A model generated the notes under the pieces. That model searched no databases, was not told the origin of the DNA, and was given only the letters and a program-made list of their open reading frames with translations. The position numbers were made by a program, and so were the translations under genes. DNA of 34,568 bases from Kribbella turkmenica (lineage in GTDB: Bacteria; Actinomycetota; Actinomycetes; Propionibacteriales; Kribbellaceae). The stretch is taken from contig NZ_SMKR01000072.1 in assembly GCF_004348725.1 (NCBI RefSeq), forward strand, positions 1 to 34,568, given 5' to 3'. Below are positions 1-7,470 of this stretch, one piece after another; within the stretch, counting starts at the first letter, position 1, and every line of letters begins with the position of its first letter.

Positions 1-1289
1 GTGGTGACCATCGCGTTGTACTCGTGGGTGAGGCGGCGGTAGGTGGTGGTGAGGAAGGCCAGGAGTACGACGACGAGCATGATGGTGCTGGCGATGACGA
101 AGGTGAGGGCCAGGCCCCGGGAGTGACCTTCGCCGAGGAGCCAGGTGAGGGTGGGGTGGGTGCTGCCCGAGTTCATGAAGGGCACCACGAGGAAGTGGGC
201 GACCGGGCCGATCGCGAAGGCGGCGACCGGGGTCGACGCGGACTCGATGCTGTGGGCGAAGCCGAAGATGCGGCCCTGGGTCTCGAACGGGACGACGCGC
301 TGCAGGATCGTCTGCTCGGCGGCTTCCGCGAACGGGATGACCACCATGAAGCCGAGCATCCCCAGGACCAGCAGCGACTGCCACTCGCGGATCGCGACGG
401 TCATGCCGATCACGGCGATCGCGACGTTCGCCAGCAGCAGGATCCGCAGCGGCGAGCGGCCCAGGCCGAAGCGGGCGACGATCGCACCGCCGGCGATGAA
501 GCCGATGCTGGTGACGCCGAGGACGATGCCCCACGACTGGACCGGGAACAGGTTCAGACCGTACGGGTCCATCAGCGTCATGAACACCCCCATGATCAGG
601 TTGTTGAAGGTGCTGAACAGGACCAGCGGCACCAGACCGGGAACGGCGCGCATCGTCCGCCACGAGCCCCGCAGGTCCAGGTGGCTCTGCCGGCCGGTGC
701 GGTGCGGCCGGGCCTCGTCGATCCGGATCGCGAGCATCAGGTGCCCGAGCACGACGACCGTCAGTACGACGGCGATCGCGACCGTACCGCCCATGCCGAG
801 GAAGCCGACCGACAGTCCGCTCAGGACGCTCGTCACCAGGTGCGCCAGGCCGTTGACCGTGCCGACCATCCCGTTGGCCTTGTCGCGCCGGTCCGCCGGG
901 ATCAGCAGCGTCACGGTCGTCGAGAGCGCGATGCTCCGCAGGCCGCCGGCGAGGCTGCCGACCAGCACGAGCGCCGCGAACACCCAGAACCACGGCCGGT
1001 TCCAGTCGGTGACCGGCACCGCCAGGTACACCAGCCCGGCCGCGGCGAACGCGACGCCGGTGACCGAGCTCGCGATGACCATCGCGGTCTTCTTGCGGTT
1101 GGCGTCCACGATCGCGCCGAAGACGGCGCCCATCAGCGCGCCGGCCAGCATCGAGGAGCCGGACACGATGGACGCGACCAGCACCGACTCGGTCACCAGG
1201 TAGACCCAGAACGCCAGCGCGAAGGACAAGAACGAGGTCGTCACGTTGGCGACGAGGGTGTTCACCAGCAACCGCTTGAAGGTGCTCAT
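1..1289 (-). CDS. MFS transporter, partial (3' end outside window)
   Basis: The reverse strand reads open from an ATG at 1289 to the window edge, giving 429 residues with no stop. The protein begins MSTFKRLLVNTLVANVTTSF and is a chain of hydrophobic helices, with charged loops such as DANRKK (about residue 63) and PADRRDKANG (about residue 130), the latter typical of the MFS_3 / EntS- and macrolide-exporter-like branch of the major facilitator superfamily. A GGAG lies 7 bases before the start. By family it should export a small molecule or drug by proton antiport across the cytoplasmic membrane; the substrate cannot be read from sequence. It is divergent from the carbonic anhydrase-like gene. 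The last helices are not visible. Confidence 0.85.
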   Translation of the reverse strand, partial: MSTFKRLLVNTLVANVTTSFLSFALAFWVYLVTESVLVASIVSGSSMLAGALMGAVFGAIVDANRKKTAMVIASSVTGVAFAAAGLVYLAVPVTDWNRPWFWVFAALVLVGSLAGGLRSIALSTTVTLLIPADRRDKANGMVGTVNGLAHLVTSVLSGLSVGFLGMGGTVAIAVVLTVVVLGHLMLAIRIDEARPHRTGRQSHLDLRGSWRTMRAVPGLVPLVLFSTFNNLIMGVFMTLMDPYGLNLFPVQSWGIVLGVTSIGFIAGGAIVARFGLGRSPLRILLLANVAIAVIGMTVAIREWQSLLVLGMLGFMVVIPFAEAAEQTILQRVVPFETQGRIFGFAHSIESASTPVAAFAIGPVAHFLVVPFMNSGSTHPTLTWLLGEGHSRGLALTFVIASTIMLVVVLLAFLTTTYRRLTHEYNAMVT

Positions 1290-1397
1290 CGGGTGACTCC
1301 AGGGGTCGTGTCCGGGCTTTCACAGGTACGTCGGACCGGTCCCGCGAGATTTGACACCGTCGGCGGCACGAATTTCTGACCCTGGTTAAGGTGCGCT

Positions 1398-1919
1398 ATG
1401 CCCTTGTTCTCGTTCGAAGGTAAGAGTCCGGCCGTGCACCCGGACGCGTGGATCGCGCCGACCGCGACGCTGGTGGGGGACGTCGTCGTGGAGGAAGGGG
1501 CGTCGATCTGGTACGGCGCCGTCGTGCGCGCCGACCTGGGCCGGATCACGATCCGGGCGGGCGCGAACATCCAGGACAACACCGTCATCCACGTCGGCAG
1601 CAACGGGTGTGAGATCGGCCCGAACGCGACCGTGGGCCACCAGTGCCTGGTGCACGACTGCACGATCGGCGAGCAGGCGCTGGTGGGCAACGGCGCGATC
1701 GTGCTCGACGGCGCGGTGGTGGGCGCGCGCAGCCTGGTGGCGGCCGGGTCGACGGTGACGCCCGGCGCCGAGATCCCGCCGGAGTCGGTCGCGATGGGCA
1801 GTCCGGCGAAGAAGATCGTCCCGCTCGAGGGCGTCGCCAAACTGTTCGTCGACCACAACGCCGCGGTCTACCACGACCTGGCGCGGCGGCATGCGGAGTC
1901 GGTCGAGCAACTCGGCTGA
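1398..1919 (+). CDS. Gamma-carbonic anhydrase family hexapeptide-repeat protein
   Basis: The 173-residue protein is a left-handed beta-helix of hexapeptide repeats (about residues 12-140) with a short C-terminal helix. Three histidines, H65 (NTVIHV), H81 (VGH) and H86 (LVH), have the spacing of the zinc ligands of gamma-class carbonic anhydrases, which work as trimers with the metal between subunits. Length and pattern match the YrdA/PaaY/CaiE-like branch, many of whose members have weak or no proven CO2 hydration activity, so the activity is uncertain. The start has AAGG six bases upstream, but a TAAGGT hexamer at 1387-1392 would equally suit a leaderless message. It is followed by two hairpins, so it is probably transcribed alone. 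Cytoplasmic. Confidence 0.9.
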   Translation: MPLFSFEGKSPAVHPDAWIAPTATLVGDVVVEEGASIWYGAVVRADLGRITIRAGANIQDNTVIHVGSNGCEIGPNATVGHQCLVHDCTIGEQALVGNGAIVLDGAVVGARSLVAAGSTVTPGAEIPPESVAMGSPAKKIVPLEGVAKLFVDHNAAVYHDLARRHAESVEQLG

Positions 1920-1923
1920 ACGC

Positions 1924-1972
1924 AGCGGTCCCCGTGGCGAACTCTGCGAGTGCCCACTACGGGGATTCCGCT
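1924..1972 (+). terminator. Long hairpin directly after the carbonic anhydrase gene
   Basis: AGCGGTCCCCGT (1924-1935) pairs with ACGGGGATTCCGCT (1959-1972), leaving a two-base bulge. The stem begins five bases after the stop codon. There is no T-run, so it may be a U-less terminator of the kind common in actinomycetes or a 3' end-protecting structure. Confidence 0.5.
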
Positions 1973-2035
1973 GGGCGGGCTGTCTGCTCAACCCGACAGT
2001 CCTCCGGTACCCAGGCCGGAGCGGGAGATTCTTGT

Positions 2036-2069
2036 AGGGCACGCCACACGACGACGAACGTGCCCTTTT
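2036..2069 (+). terminator. Intrinsic terminator
   Basis: AGGGCACG (2036-2043) pairs perfectly with CGTGCCCT (2059-2066) over a 15-base loop, and T bases run to 2069. This is the most classical rho-independent terminator in the window. It lies about 120 bases past the carbonic anhydrase stop codon and before the next MFS gene, so it either ends that transcript or ends a short separate RNA. Confidence 0.7.
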
Positions 2070-2147
2070 GTTGCGATTGCAGAGCCGGGTCGTGGTGACG
2101 GACGATGCACCCCCGCTACACCATGACCAGCTCGACCGCTGACCGCC

Positions 2148-2160
2148 TAGGGTTGACCGG
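2148..2160 (+). promoter_or_regulatory. Leaderless-type -10 element for the YbjJ-like MFS gene
   Basis: TAGGGT at 2148-2153 fits TANNNT and lies seven bases before the GTG start at 2161, with no Shine-Dalgarno sequence between. That geometry puts the first transcribed base at or next to the start codon. No good -35 is visible. Confidence 0.45.
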
Positions 2161-3294
2161 GTGCTCAAGACACTCGTCGGCTTCGGTGGCTTCGGTCTGT
2201 TCTGGGGTGCGTGGGGCGCGATCCTTCCCGCGGTGCGGAACGGCGCCGGCGTCGACGACGGTGAGCTGGGGATCGCGCTGCTGATGGTCGGGCTCGGCGC
2301 GCTGGCGACGATGCGTCTCACCGGCTACCTGATCGACCGGTACGGCGGTGTCGTGCTGCCGGTCGTGGTGGTGCTCTTCGGGGTCACCGGCGTACTGCCG
2401 GCGCTGGCCGGCTCGGCCGTCACCCTGAGCGCGGCGCTCTTCTTACTCGGGGCCACATCAGGGGCTACGGACGTGGCGATCAACGCGACCGGGTCTCACG
2501 CCGAGGCAGCCACCGGACGGCCGCTGATGAATCTTGCCCACGGTGTCTTCTCCGTCGCGGTCGTGGTCGCCAGCCTCGGTACGGCGGCACTGCGCACAGC
2601 CGGCGCGGACGCGTTCCTGGTGCTCGGTGGGGCCGGCGTGATCATCACCGTCGCGGGTCTCGCCGTACTCGCACCCGGCTCCCGGGAGAACCTCCGCGCC
2701 GCCAGAGAGCCGAAGGCCGAGCGCCGGATCGAGCCGGTCCTCCTGGTCTTCGGCGGACTCTGCGCGCTCGCCTACGTCGTCGAGAACGCGTGGCAGAGCT
2801 GGAGCGCCGTACACCTCGACACCTCCCTCTCCGCGGCGCCCGGGCTGGCCTCCAGTGCGCCCGCGGTGTTCGCCGCCGCGGCCGCGACCGGCCGGATCGC
2901 CGGCAACGCGCTGCTCAGGCGGCTCCGGCCGGTGCACCTCCTGGTCGCCGGCGGTCTGATCGCGGCCGCCGGCTCGATCACAGCCGCCACCGCCGGATCC
3001 GCGTGGCTCGCACTGATCGGGATCGGCGTCGCCGGCCTGGGGACGTCGGTCTGCGCGCCGACGATCATCGGCCTGGCCGGCGCCTGGGCCGGTCCCGCGC
3101 GCCGGGCCGGGGCCATCTCGACCGTGACCACGATCGCGTACCTGGGCTTCCTGCTCGGCCCGGCCGCGGTGGGTGCCGCCTCGTCCGCGTGGTCGTTGCC
3201 GGTCGCGCTCGGCGGCGTCGCCGTACTCGCGCTGGTGGTTGCGGCACTTGGTCCGGTCGCCGCCCGGCAGGTCGAGCGCGAGCCGGCCGGCTGA
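2161..3294 (+). CDS. MFS transporter, YbjJ-like
   Basis: The 377-residue protein is almost wholly hydrophobic, with about 12 predicted membrane helices. The N-terminal segment GFGLFWGAWGAILPAVRNG and the ATSGATDVAINATG segment (about residues 98-111) are typical of the YbjJ-like branch of the major facilitator superfamily, related to fucose/sugar permease-type carriers. Substrate and direction are unknown for most members. The GTG start is chosen because a TAGGGT hexamer ends seven bases before it and no in-frame start with a ribosome binding site follows closely. It stands between a terminator and the cupin gene on the same strand, 78 bases apart, so it could share a transcript with the cupin. 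Confidence 0.85.
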   Translation: MLKTLVGFGGFGLFWGAWGAILPAVRNGAGVDDGELGIALLMVGLGALATMRLTGYLIDRYGGVVLPVVVVLFGVTGVLPALAGSAVTLSAALFLLGATSGATDVAINATGSHAEAATGRPLMNLAHGVFSVAVVVASLGTAALRTAGADAFLVLGGAGVIITVAGLAVLAPGSRENLRAAREPKAERRIEPVLLVFGGLCALAYVVENAWQSWSAVHLDTSLSAAPGLASSAPAVFAAAAATGRIAGNALLRRLRPVHLLVAGGLIAAAGSITAATAGSAWLALIGIGVAGLGTSVCAPTIIGLAGAWAGPARRAGAISTVTTIAYLGFLLGPAAVGAASSAWSLPVALGGVAVLALVVAALGPVAARQVEREPAG

Positions 3295-3372
3295 GCCTTT
3301 CGGTCCTGGTCGACGCGGTCGCGACCGACCCGATCGCCGTCTACGGTGGGCGGGAACCAGAGGGGAGACGTG

Positions 3373-3735
3373 ATGACCGAGATCGCGAACACCGGTGCGG
3401 TGGTGGTGAACCGCGCCGACGGGCGGGACGACGGCGAGGAGTGGACCGAGAACTACGAGCAGTTGCCAGGTGGAGCCGGGGTCTCGCTGATCCTCGAGTC
3501 GACCACCAAGGAGGGCGTCGGTCCGCGCCTGCACCAGCACCCGTACGCCGAGACGTTCATCATCCGGCGTGGTTCGGCCACGTTCACCGTCGGCACCGAG
3601 CAGGTCGTCGGCCGGGCCGGCCAGATCCTCGTGGTCCCGGCGGAGACGGCGCACAAGTTCTCGACCGGTCCCGGCGGCTACGAGGCCGTACACATCCACG
3701 CCAACCCGACCTTCGAAACCACCTGGCTGGAGTAG
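3373..3735 (+). CDS. Small cupin-domain protein
   Basis: The ATG at 3373 has GAGGGGAG six bases upstream and gives 120 residues; longer starts upstream lack a ribosome site. It is a single conserved beta-barrel of the cupin_2 type. Cupin motif 1 is visible as HQHPYAETFIIRRG (His-X-His, Glu and Gly at the expected spacing) and motif 2 as PAETAHKF, so two His, one Glu and a second His could bind a metal ion. Such small cupins act as isomerases, dioxygenases or sugar/ligand-binding proteins; nothing here identifies the reaction. It faces the TetR gene tail to tail. Confidence 0.85.
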   Translation: MTEIANTGAVVVNRADGRDDGEEWTENYEQLPGGAGVSLILESTTKEGVGPRLHQHPYAETFIIRRGSATFTVGTEQVVGRAGQILVVPAETAHKFSTGPGGYEAVHIHANPTFETTWLE

Positions 3736-3817
3736 TCGGCCGCAGGCGGGAGACGAGTTCCTCGAGGAGCTTGGGTCCGGTGCCGAAGCTGAGGCGGACG
3801 AAGCCGGTACCCGCCGT
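3734..3817 (-). pseudogene. Relic of the C-terminal end of a PatB/MalY-type aminotransferase
   Basis: Between the cupin and tetR genes the reverse strand reads TAGTGFVRLSFGTGPKLLEE followed by LVSRLRPTT. The GFVRLxFGT...LLEE pattern is what I expect at the extreme C-terminus of class I/II aminotransferases of the PatB/MalY (cystathionine beta-lyase) branch. Nothing of the catalytic domain precedes it: the upstream side is only eight bases from the tetR stop codon. I infer that most of the gene was deleted, leaving about 28 codons. The fragment is short and the match is by eye. Confidence 0.45.
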
Positions 3818-3825
3818 TCAGCTTG

Positions 3826-4437
3826 TCATCGCTGTACCCCGGGCACGGGTTCGCCAGGCGGGGTGAACGCGGCCAGCACCGTCGCGGTGATGTACTCGGC
3901 GGCGTGGTCGGGGCTGAGCCGGCCCGCGTTGATCTCGTCGGCCGCGCCGTGCATCACGCTGTGCATGGTGCCGACCAGCCAGGACGTCGGCAGGTCGGTC
4001 CGGAACACACCCTCCTTCCGGCCGCGCTCGATCAGCCGCTCGACCCGCTCCATCGGGTCGGCGTGCAACTCGCGGATCCGGCCCGGCGGCAGCGCGTCCT
4101 GCGCGGCGACCAGCAGTGAGCGGAACCGGTCGACCAGGTGCCAGCTGGACTCGATCAGCCGGCTCATCGCCGCGCGCGGGTCGCCGGTCAGGTCGACCTG
4201 CCCGAGTGCGGCCTCACCCCCCTCGATCGCGCGCACGAACACCGCGTCGATCAGGTCGGTGCGGGACGGGAAGTGGCCGTAGAGAGTGACCCGGCCGACC
4301 CCGGCGACCTTGGCGATCTCGCTGGTGCTCGCGGCCGGATCCCGGCTCAGGCACTCGGTCGCCGCGTCCACGATCGCGGCGATGCTGCGCTGCGCGTCGG
4401 CCCGCCTGGTCGTCGTTCCCGTCGGCTTCGCCGGCAT
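3826..4437 (-). CDS. TetR family transcriptional repressor
   Basis: 203 residues. The helix-turn-helix lies at about residues 34-53 (ASTSEIAKVAGVGRVTLYGH followed by FPSRTDLI), the standard TetR N-terminal layout, and the rest is a helical ligand-binding domain (TetR_C-like). I start at the ATG at 4437 rather than the GTG at 4443, because GGGAGG occupies 4443-4448 and gives a five-base spacer. It is divergent from the DHA2 exporter at 4536, and the shared 98-base gap holds two palindromic operators, so it almost certainly represses the exporter and itself and is released by an exported or related compound. The ligand is unknown. Confidence 0.92.
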   Translation of the reverse strand: MPAKPTGTTTRRADAQRSIAAIVDAATECLSRDPAASTSEIAKVAGVGRVTLYGHFPSRTDLIDAVFVRAIEGGEAALGQVDLTGDPRAAMSRLIESSWHLVDRFRSLLVAAQDALPPGRIRELHADPMERVERLIERGRKEGVFRTDLPTSWLVGTMHSVMHGAADEINAGRLSPDHAAEYITATVLAAFTPPGEPVPGVQR

Positions 4438-4448
4438 CCACACCTCCC

Positions 4449-4477
4449 TTGTCGAACACCGCTGTACGAGTTACTGT
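4449..4477 (+). promoter_or_regulatory. Predicted promoter of the DHA2 exporter
   Basis: TTGTCG (4449-4454) and TACTGT (4472-4477) are separated by 17 bases, a reasonable sigma70-type promoter for the rightward gene. The -35 box overlaps the left TetR operator and the expected start site near 4484 lies just before the right one. Confidence 0.5.
4452..4469. promoter_or_regulatory. TetR operator O1
   Basis: TCGAACACCGCTGTACGA is an 18-bp imperfect palindrome of the form TCGnACAnCGnTGTnCGA. It overlaps the -35 box of the predicted exporter promoter and has a second copy (O2) 38 bp away, centre to centre. Confidence 0.75.
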
Positions 4478-4489
4478 AGCTGAAATAAT

Positions 4490-4507
4490 TCGAACAGCGG
4501 TGTTCGA
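4490..4507. promoter_or_regulatory. TetR operator O2
   Basis: TCGAACAGCGGTGTTCGA is an 18-bp palindrome with only one mismatched pair. Its left 14 bases in reverse complement match O1 exactly (4494-4507 against 4452-4465). It lies between the predicted transcription start and the exporter's ribosome binding site. Confidence 0.78.
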
Positions 4508-4535
4508 GATAACGAGTTCGTGAGGAGGGCCGGAG

Positions 4536-5948
4536 ATGTCCGGACCGACGATGGAAGAACCTCCGGCCACCGCGGCCGACCCGCGGCGGTGGCGGATGCT
4601 CGGACTGCTCGCCGTCGCGCAGTTCATGCTGATCCTCGACGTCACCGTGGTGGCGATCGCGCTGCCGCACATCGGCACCGACCTGGGGCTGGAACGTGAC
4701 ACGCTGACCTGGGTGGTCAGCGCCTACACGCTGATGTTCGGCGGCCTGATGCTGCTCGGCGGCCGGGCGTCCGACCTGTTCGGCTCCCGCAAGGTGGTGC
4801 TGGCGGGTCTGCTGGTGTTCACCGCGGCCTCGCTGGTCACCGGTCTGGCCAACAGTGCCGAACTGCTGATCGGCGGCCGGATCGCCCAGGGTGTCGGCGC
4901 CGCGATGCTGTCGCCGGCCGCGCTCTCGACGGTGACCAAGACGTTCGACGGCGACGAGCGGAACAAGGCGCTCGGCATCTGGTCCGCGATCGGCGGCGGC
5001 GGGTCCGCGATCGGCGTACTGCTCGGTGGTGTGCTGACCGCCGGTCCGGGGTGGCAGTGGGTGTTCTACGTGAACGTGCCGATCGGCGTGATCGTGTTCG
5101 CGATCCTGCTCAAGCTGCTGCCTGCCGACCGTCCGGCCGAGAGCCAGGGCCGGCTCGACGTCCCGGGCGCGATCCTGGTGACGGCCGGTACCGGGACGGC
5201 GATCTACGCGCTGATCGACGCGGGCGACCGCGGCTGGCTGTCGGTCGCCACCCTCGGCACGCTGGCCGGTGCGGTCGTGCTCTACGCGGCGTTCGCCTGG
5301 CTGCAGAACGTCGTCCGCTCGCCGCTGATGGACCTGCGCATCCTGACCCGTCGCCCGGTGACCGCCGGGACGTTCCTGATCCTGGTGGCGACCGCGCTGA
5401 TGATCGCGATCTTCTTCCTCGGGTCGTTCTACCTGCAGCACTACAAGGGGTACGGCGCTCTCCGGACCGGGCTGCTGTTCCTGCCGATCGCCGTCCTGAC
5501 CATCATCGGCGCGCAGGTGTCCGGCCAGGTGATCGGCAAGGCCGGGGCCCGTCCGGTGGCGATGATCGGGCTGACGATCGCGGCGCTCGGTATCGCTGTC
5601 CCCGCCCTCTGGGAAGGTGCTGCCATGGTCGTGATCGGGACGAGTGTCGGCGCCGGCGGCATCGGTGCCGCGTTCGTCGCGGCCTCGACCACCACGTTCG
5701 CGCAGATCGACTACCGCGAGGCCGGGCTGGCGTCCGGGATCCTGAGCACCTTCCACGAGTTCGGTGCCTCGATCGGGGTCGCGGTCGTGTCGAGCATCGC
5801 GGCCGCCAGCCTGGCCGGGACGGTCAGCACGGGGTTCAGCCGCGGATTCACCTTCGCCGCCGTCACCGCCGCGGCCGCGGCGATTCTCGCGCTGGTCGTC
5901 GTACCGAGCGCCAAGCCTTCGACAGGAGCAGCAGCCCATGCCCACTGA
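4536..5948 (+). CDS. DHA2-type (EmrB/QacA) MFS drug exporter
   Basis: 470 residues with about 14 membrane helices. The first helix carries LDVTVVAIALPHI (motif D1 of the 14-helix DHA2 family), the loop after helix 2 GGRASDLFGSRKVV (MFS motif A), helix 4 GGRIAQGVGAAMLSPAAL, and helix 5 the antiporter motif C region GVLLGGVLTAGPGWQWVFYV. Family members expel hydrophobic drugs, dyes or endogenous antibiotics by proton antiport. GAGGAGG at 4522-4528 fixes the ATG start. The gene is under the divergent TetR regulator and its last 11 bases overlap the following GNAT gene, so both are probably co-translated. Confidence 0.92.
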   Translation: MSGPTMEEPPATAADPRRWRMLGLLAVAQFMLILDVTVVAIALPHIGTDLGLERDTLTWVVSAYTLMFGGLMLLGGRASDLFGSRKVVLAGLLVFTAASLVTGLANSAELLIGGRIAQGVGAAMLSPAALSTVTKTFDGDERNKALGIWSAIGGGGSAIGVLLGGVLTAGPGWQWVFYVNVPIGVIVFAILLKLLPADRPAESQGRLDVPGAILVTAGTGTAIYALIDAGDRGWLSVATLGTLAGAVVLYAAFAWLQNVVRSPLMDLRILTRRPVTAGTFLILVATALMIAIFFLGSFYLQHYKGYGALRTGLLFLPIAVLTIIGAQVSGQVIGKAGARPVAMIGLTIAALGIAVPALWEGAAMVVIGTSVGAGGIGAAFVAASTTTFAQIDYREAGLASGILSTFHEFGASIGVAVVSSIAAASLAGTVSTGFSRGFTFAAVTAAAAAILALVVVPSAKPSTGAAAHAH

Positions 5949-6405
5949 GATCCGCCGTGCGGTCCCCGCGGACGCCGAGCTCGTCCGGACCATGCTGGTC
6001 GAGCTCGCCGACTACCAGGACCAGGCGCAGCACGTCACCGCCACCGTCGAGGACTGGCAGGGCTTCCTCGGCCGCAACGACGTGATCGTCCTGCTCGCCG
6101 AGGTCGACGGCGAGCCGGCCGGCTACGTCTCGTCCCTGCGCCGCCCCTACCTCTGGGTCGGCGGCGACCTGCTCGCCCTCGACGACCTGTACGTCCGCGA
6201 GCAGTACCGCTCCAGCGGCATCGGCCGCCTCCTGATGCTCGACCTGGCCCGGCACGCCCTCCCGGACCGCCTGACCATCAGCTGGGGCCTCCGCCTGGAA
6301 AACACGGCCGGCTACCGCTTCTACGACCGTCTGGGAGCCACCCTCAACACCAAGACTGCCGCCAGCTGGTCCCCCGAAACCTACGAGAAACTCCTGGCCG
6401 AATGA
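5938..6405 (+). CDS. GNAT family N-acetyltransferase
   Basis: 155 residues in one GNAT fold. Acetyl-CoA binding motif A is seen as YVREQYRSSGIGRLLM (residues 85-100, with the R-x-x-G-x-G loop at 91-96), followed by motif B with GLRLENTAGYRFYDRLGA (117-134), where N122 and Y129 occupy usual cofactor and catalytic positions. It overlaps the exporter gene by 11 bases and has AGGAG about nine bases before the ATG. The close coupling to a TetR-controlled exporter suggests it may acetylate the exported compound or a related amine, which is inference only. Confidence 0.9.
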   Translation: MPTEIRRAVPADAELVRTMLVELADYQDQAQHVTATVEDWQGFLGRNDVIVLLAEVDGEPAGYVSSLRRPYLWVGGDLLALDDLYVREQYRSSGIGRLLMLDLARHALPDRLTISWGLRLENTAGYRFYDRLGATLNTKTAASWSPETYEKLLAE

Positions 6406-6489
6406 GAAGGTCCGGGGTGGGTGTCGAAAACGGGTCGGGTTGGTCGACGCAGGGGTGACAGCACCTCTGACCTCTGGAAGGACCTGGCC

Positions 6490-7149
6490 ATGACCACCAA
6501 TAATGTGACGATCCCGGCATCCACCCGTGTTTCGACCCGTGCGCTGCTGACCGGTGGGATCGTGGCCGGGCCGCTGTACGTGGCGGTCTGGCTGGGCCAG
6601 GCCTTCACCCGGGAGGCGTTCGACATCACCCGGCACCCGGCGAGCCTGCTGGCCAACGGTGGTCCGGGGTGGATCCAGACCGCGAACTTCGTGATCGCCG
6701 GGCTGCTGTCGATCGGGGCCGCGGCCGGACTGCGTCGTACGCTGACCGGCCGGGGGAGCAGGTGGGCGCCGCGGCTGCTCGGCGCGTACGGCGTCGGCCT
6801 GCTGCTCGCCGCGTTGTTCCCGGCCGACCCGGCGGCGGGCTTCCCGGCCGGTACGCCGGCCGACTACGCCGAGATCAGCGCCCGCGGCATGGGCCACTTC
6901 GTCGCCGGCACCGTCGGCTTCACCGGCCTGATCGCGGGTTGCCTGGTGGTCGCCGCGCACTACCGCAGCATCGGCCGGACCGCCTTCAGCCGGTACTCCG
7001 CCGCCACCGGCATCCTCTTCTTCGGCGCCTTCGCCGGTCTGAGCGCCGGCGCCGGCTCCCGCCCCACGATCATCGCCTTCGGCGTCGCCGTACTTCTCGG
7101 CTGGACCTGGATCGCCGCGGTGTGCGCCGACCAACACCGAAACGCCTGA
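6490..7149 (+). CDS. DUF998 family membrane protein
   Basis: 219 residues with about six membrane helices. The segment ITRHPASLLANGGPGWIQTA (about residues 44-63) is characteristic of the DUF998 family, whose function is unknown. The ATG at 6490 is chosen over the in-frame start at 6421 because GGAAGGA lies seven bases before it and the homologous region begins afterwards. Codon use and GC content match the neighbours. It appears to be a single-gene unit. Confidence 0.82.
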   Translation: MTTNNVTIPASTRVSTRALLTGGIVAGPLYVAVWLGQAFTREAFDITRHPASLLANGGPGWIQTANFVIAGLLSIGAAAGLRRTLTGRGSRWAPRLLGAYGVGLLLAALFPADPAAGFPAGTPADYAEISARGMGHFVAGTVGFTGLIAGCLVVAAHYRSIGRTAFSRYSAATGILFFGAFAGLSAGAGSRPTIIAFGVAVLLGWTWIAAVCADQHRNA

Positions 7150-7470
7150 CCACGAGCTGCCCGCAGGACCAGCGGCGTTCGCGACGCTGGGGAGGATGCG
7201 CCCACCCACGGCGGAGTGCCACGGGTGTGGCGCGTCGTAGTCGCCCATCACCTGGTCGGGGACGAGCCTCTCCACCAACGACGACGACGCGCCCCAGGAT
7301 GTGAGGTCACCTCACATCCGGCCGTTCTGTGTCGTCGGTCTGCGAAGCGTCGCACCACCCGGACAGCGTGCGTACGCCGGGCGGCGTACTCGTGATGCCG
7401 CCCGCCGGACGATGCGGGGAAGCAACGCCTCGGACGACGCTGAGAGCTGGTCCAGGAGAGGAGCACTGTG
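7150..7470. other. Non-coding gap with a palindrome
   Basis: No complete gene is visible between the DUF998 gene and the GH78 relic. Reverse-strand codons at about 7190-7278 read plausibly (DQVMGDYDAPHPWHSAVGG) and could be a scrap of another gene, but I do not recognise the family. The notable structure is the palindrome at 7297-7319. Confidence 0.4.
7297..7319. promoter_or_regulatory. Perfect 23-nt palindrome (operator or hairpin)
   Basis: GGATGTGAGGT (7297-7307) is mirrored exactly by ACCTCACATCC (7309-7319) around a single central C. No T-run follows, so an operator is at least as likely as a terminator. The only genes near it are the upstream DUF998 gene and the broken GH78 gene, so its regulator may be elsewhere or lost. 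Confidence 0.5.

Noticed and set aside
24..1379. Long forward-strand open frame of 451 codons
   Set aside because: Its product is almost all charged, low-complexity residues and it lies exactly antisense to the MFS exporter, a usual by-product of GC-rich third codon positions.
2458..3699. Long reverse-strand frame over the YbjJ-like and cupin genes
   Set aside because: Arginine/aspartate-rich composition with no recognisable motif; the forward genes have clear family signatures and start signals.
4347..5993. 548-codon reverse frame over the DHA2 exporter
   Set aside because: Antisense shadow of a gene with unmistakable MFS motifs; no ribosome site or family pattern.
7190..7278. Reverse-strand peptide DQVMGDYDAPHPWHSAVGG as a gene remnant
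   Set aside because: It reads like protein but matches no family I can name and has no boundary evidence, so it is only mentioned in the gap entry.
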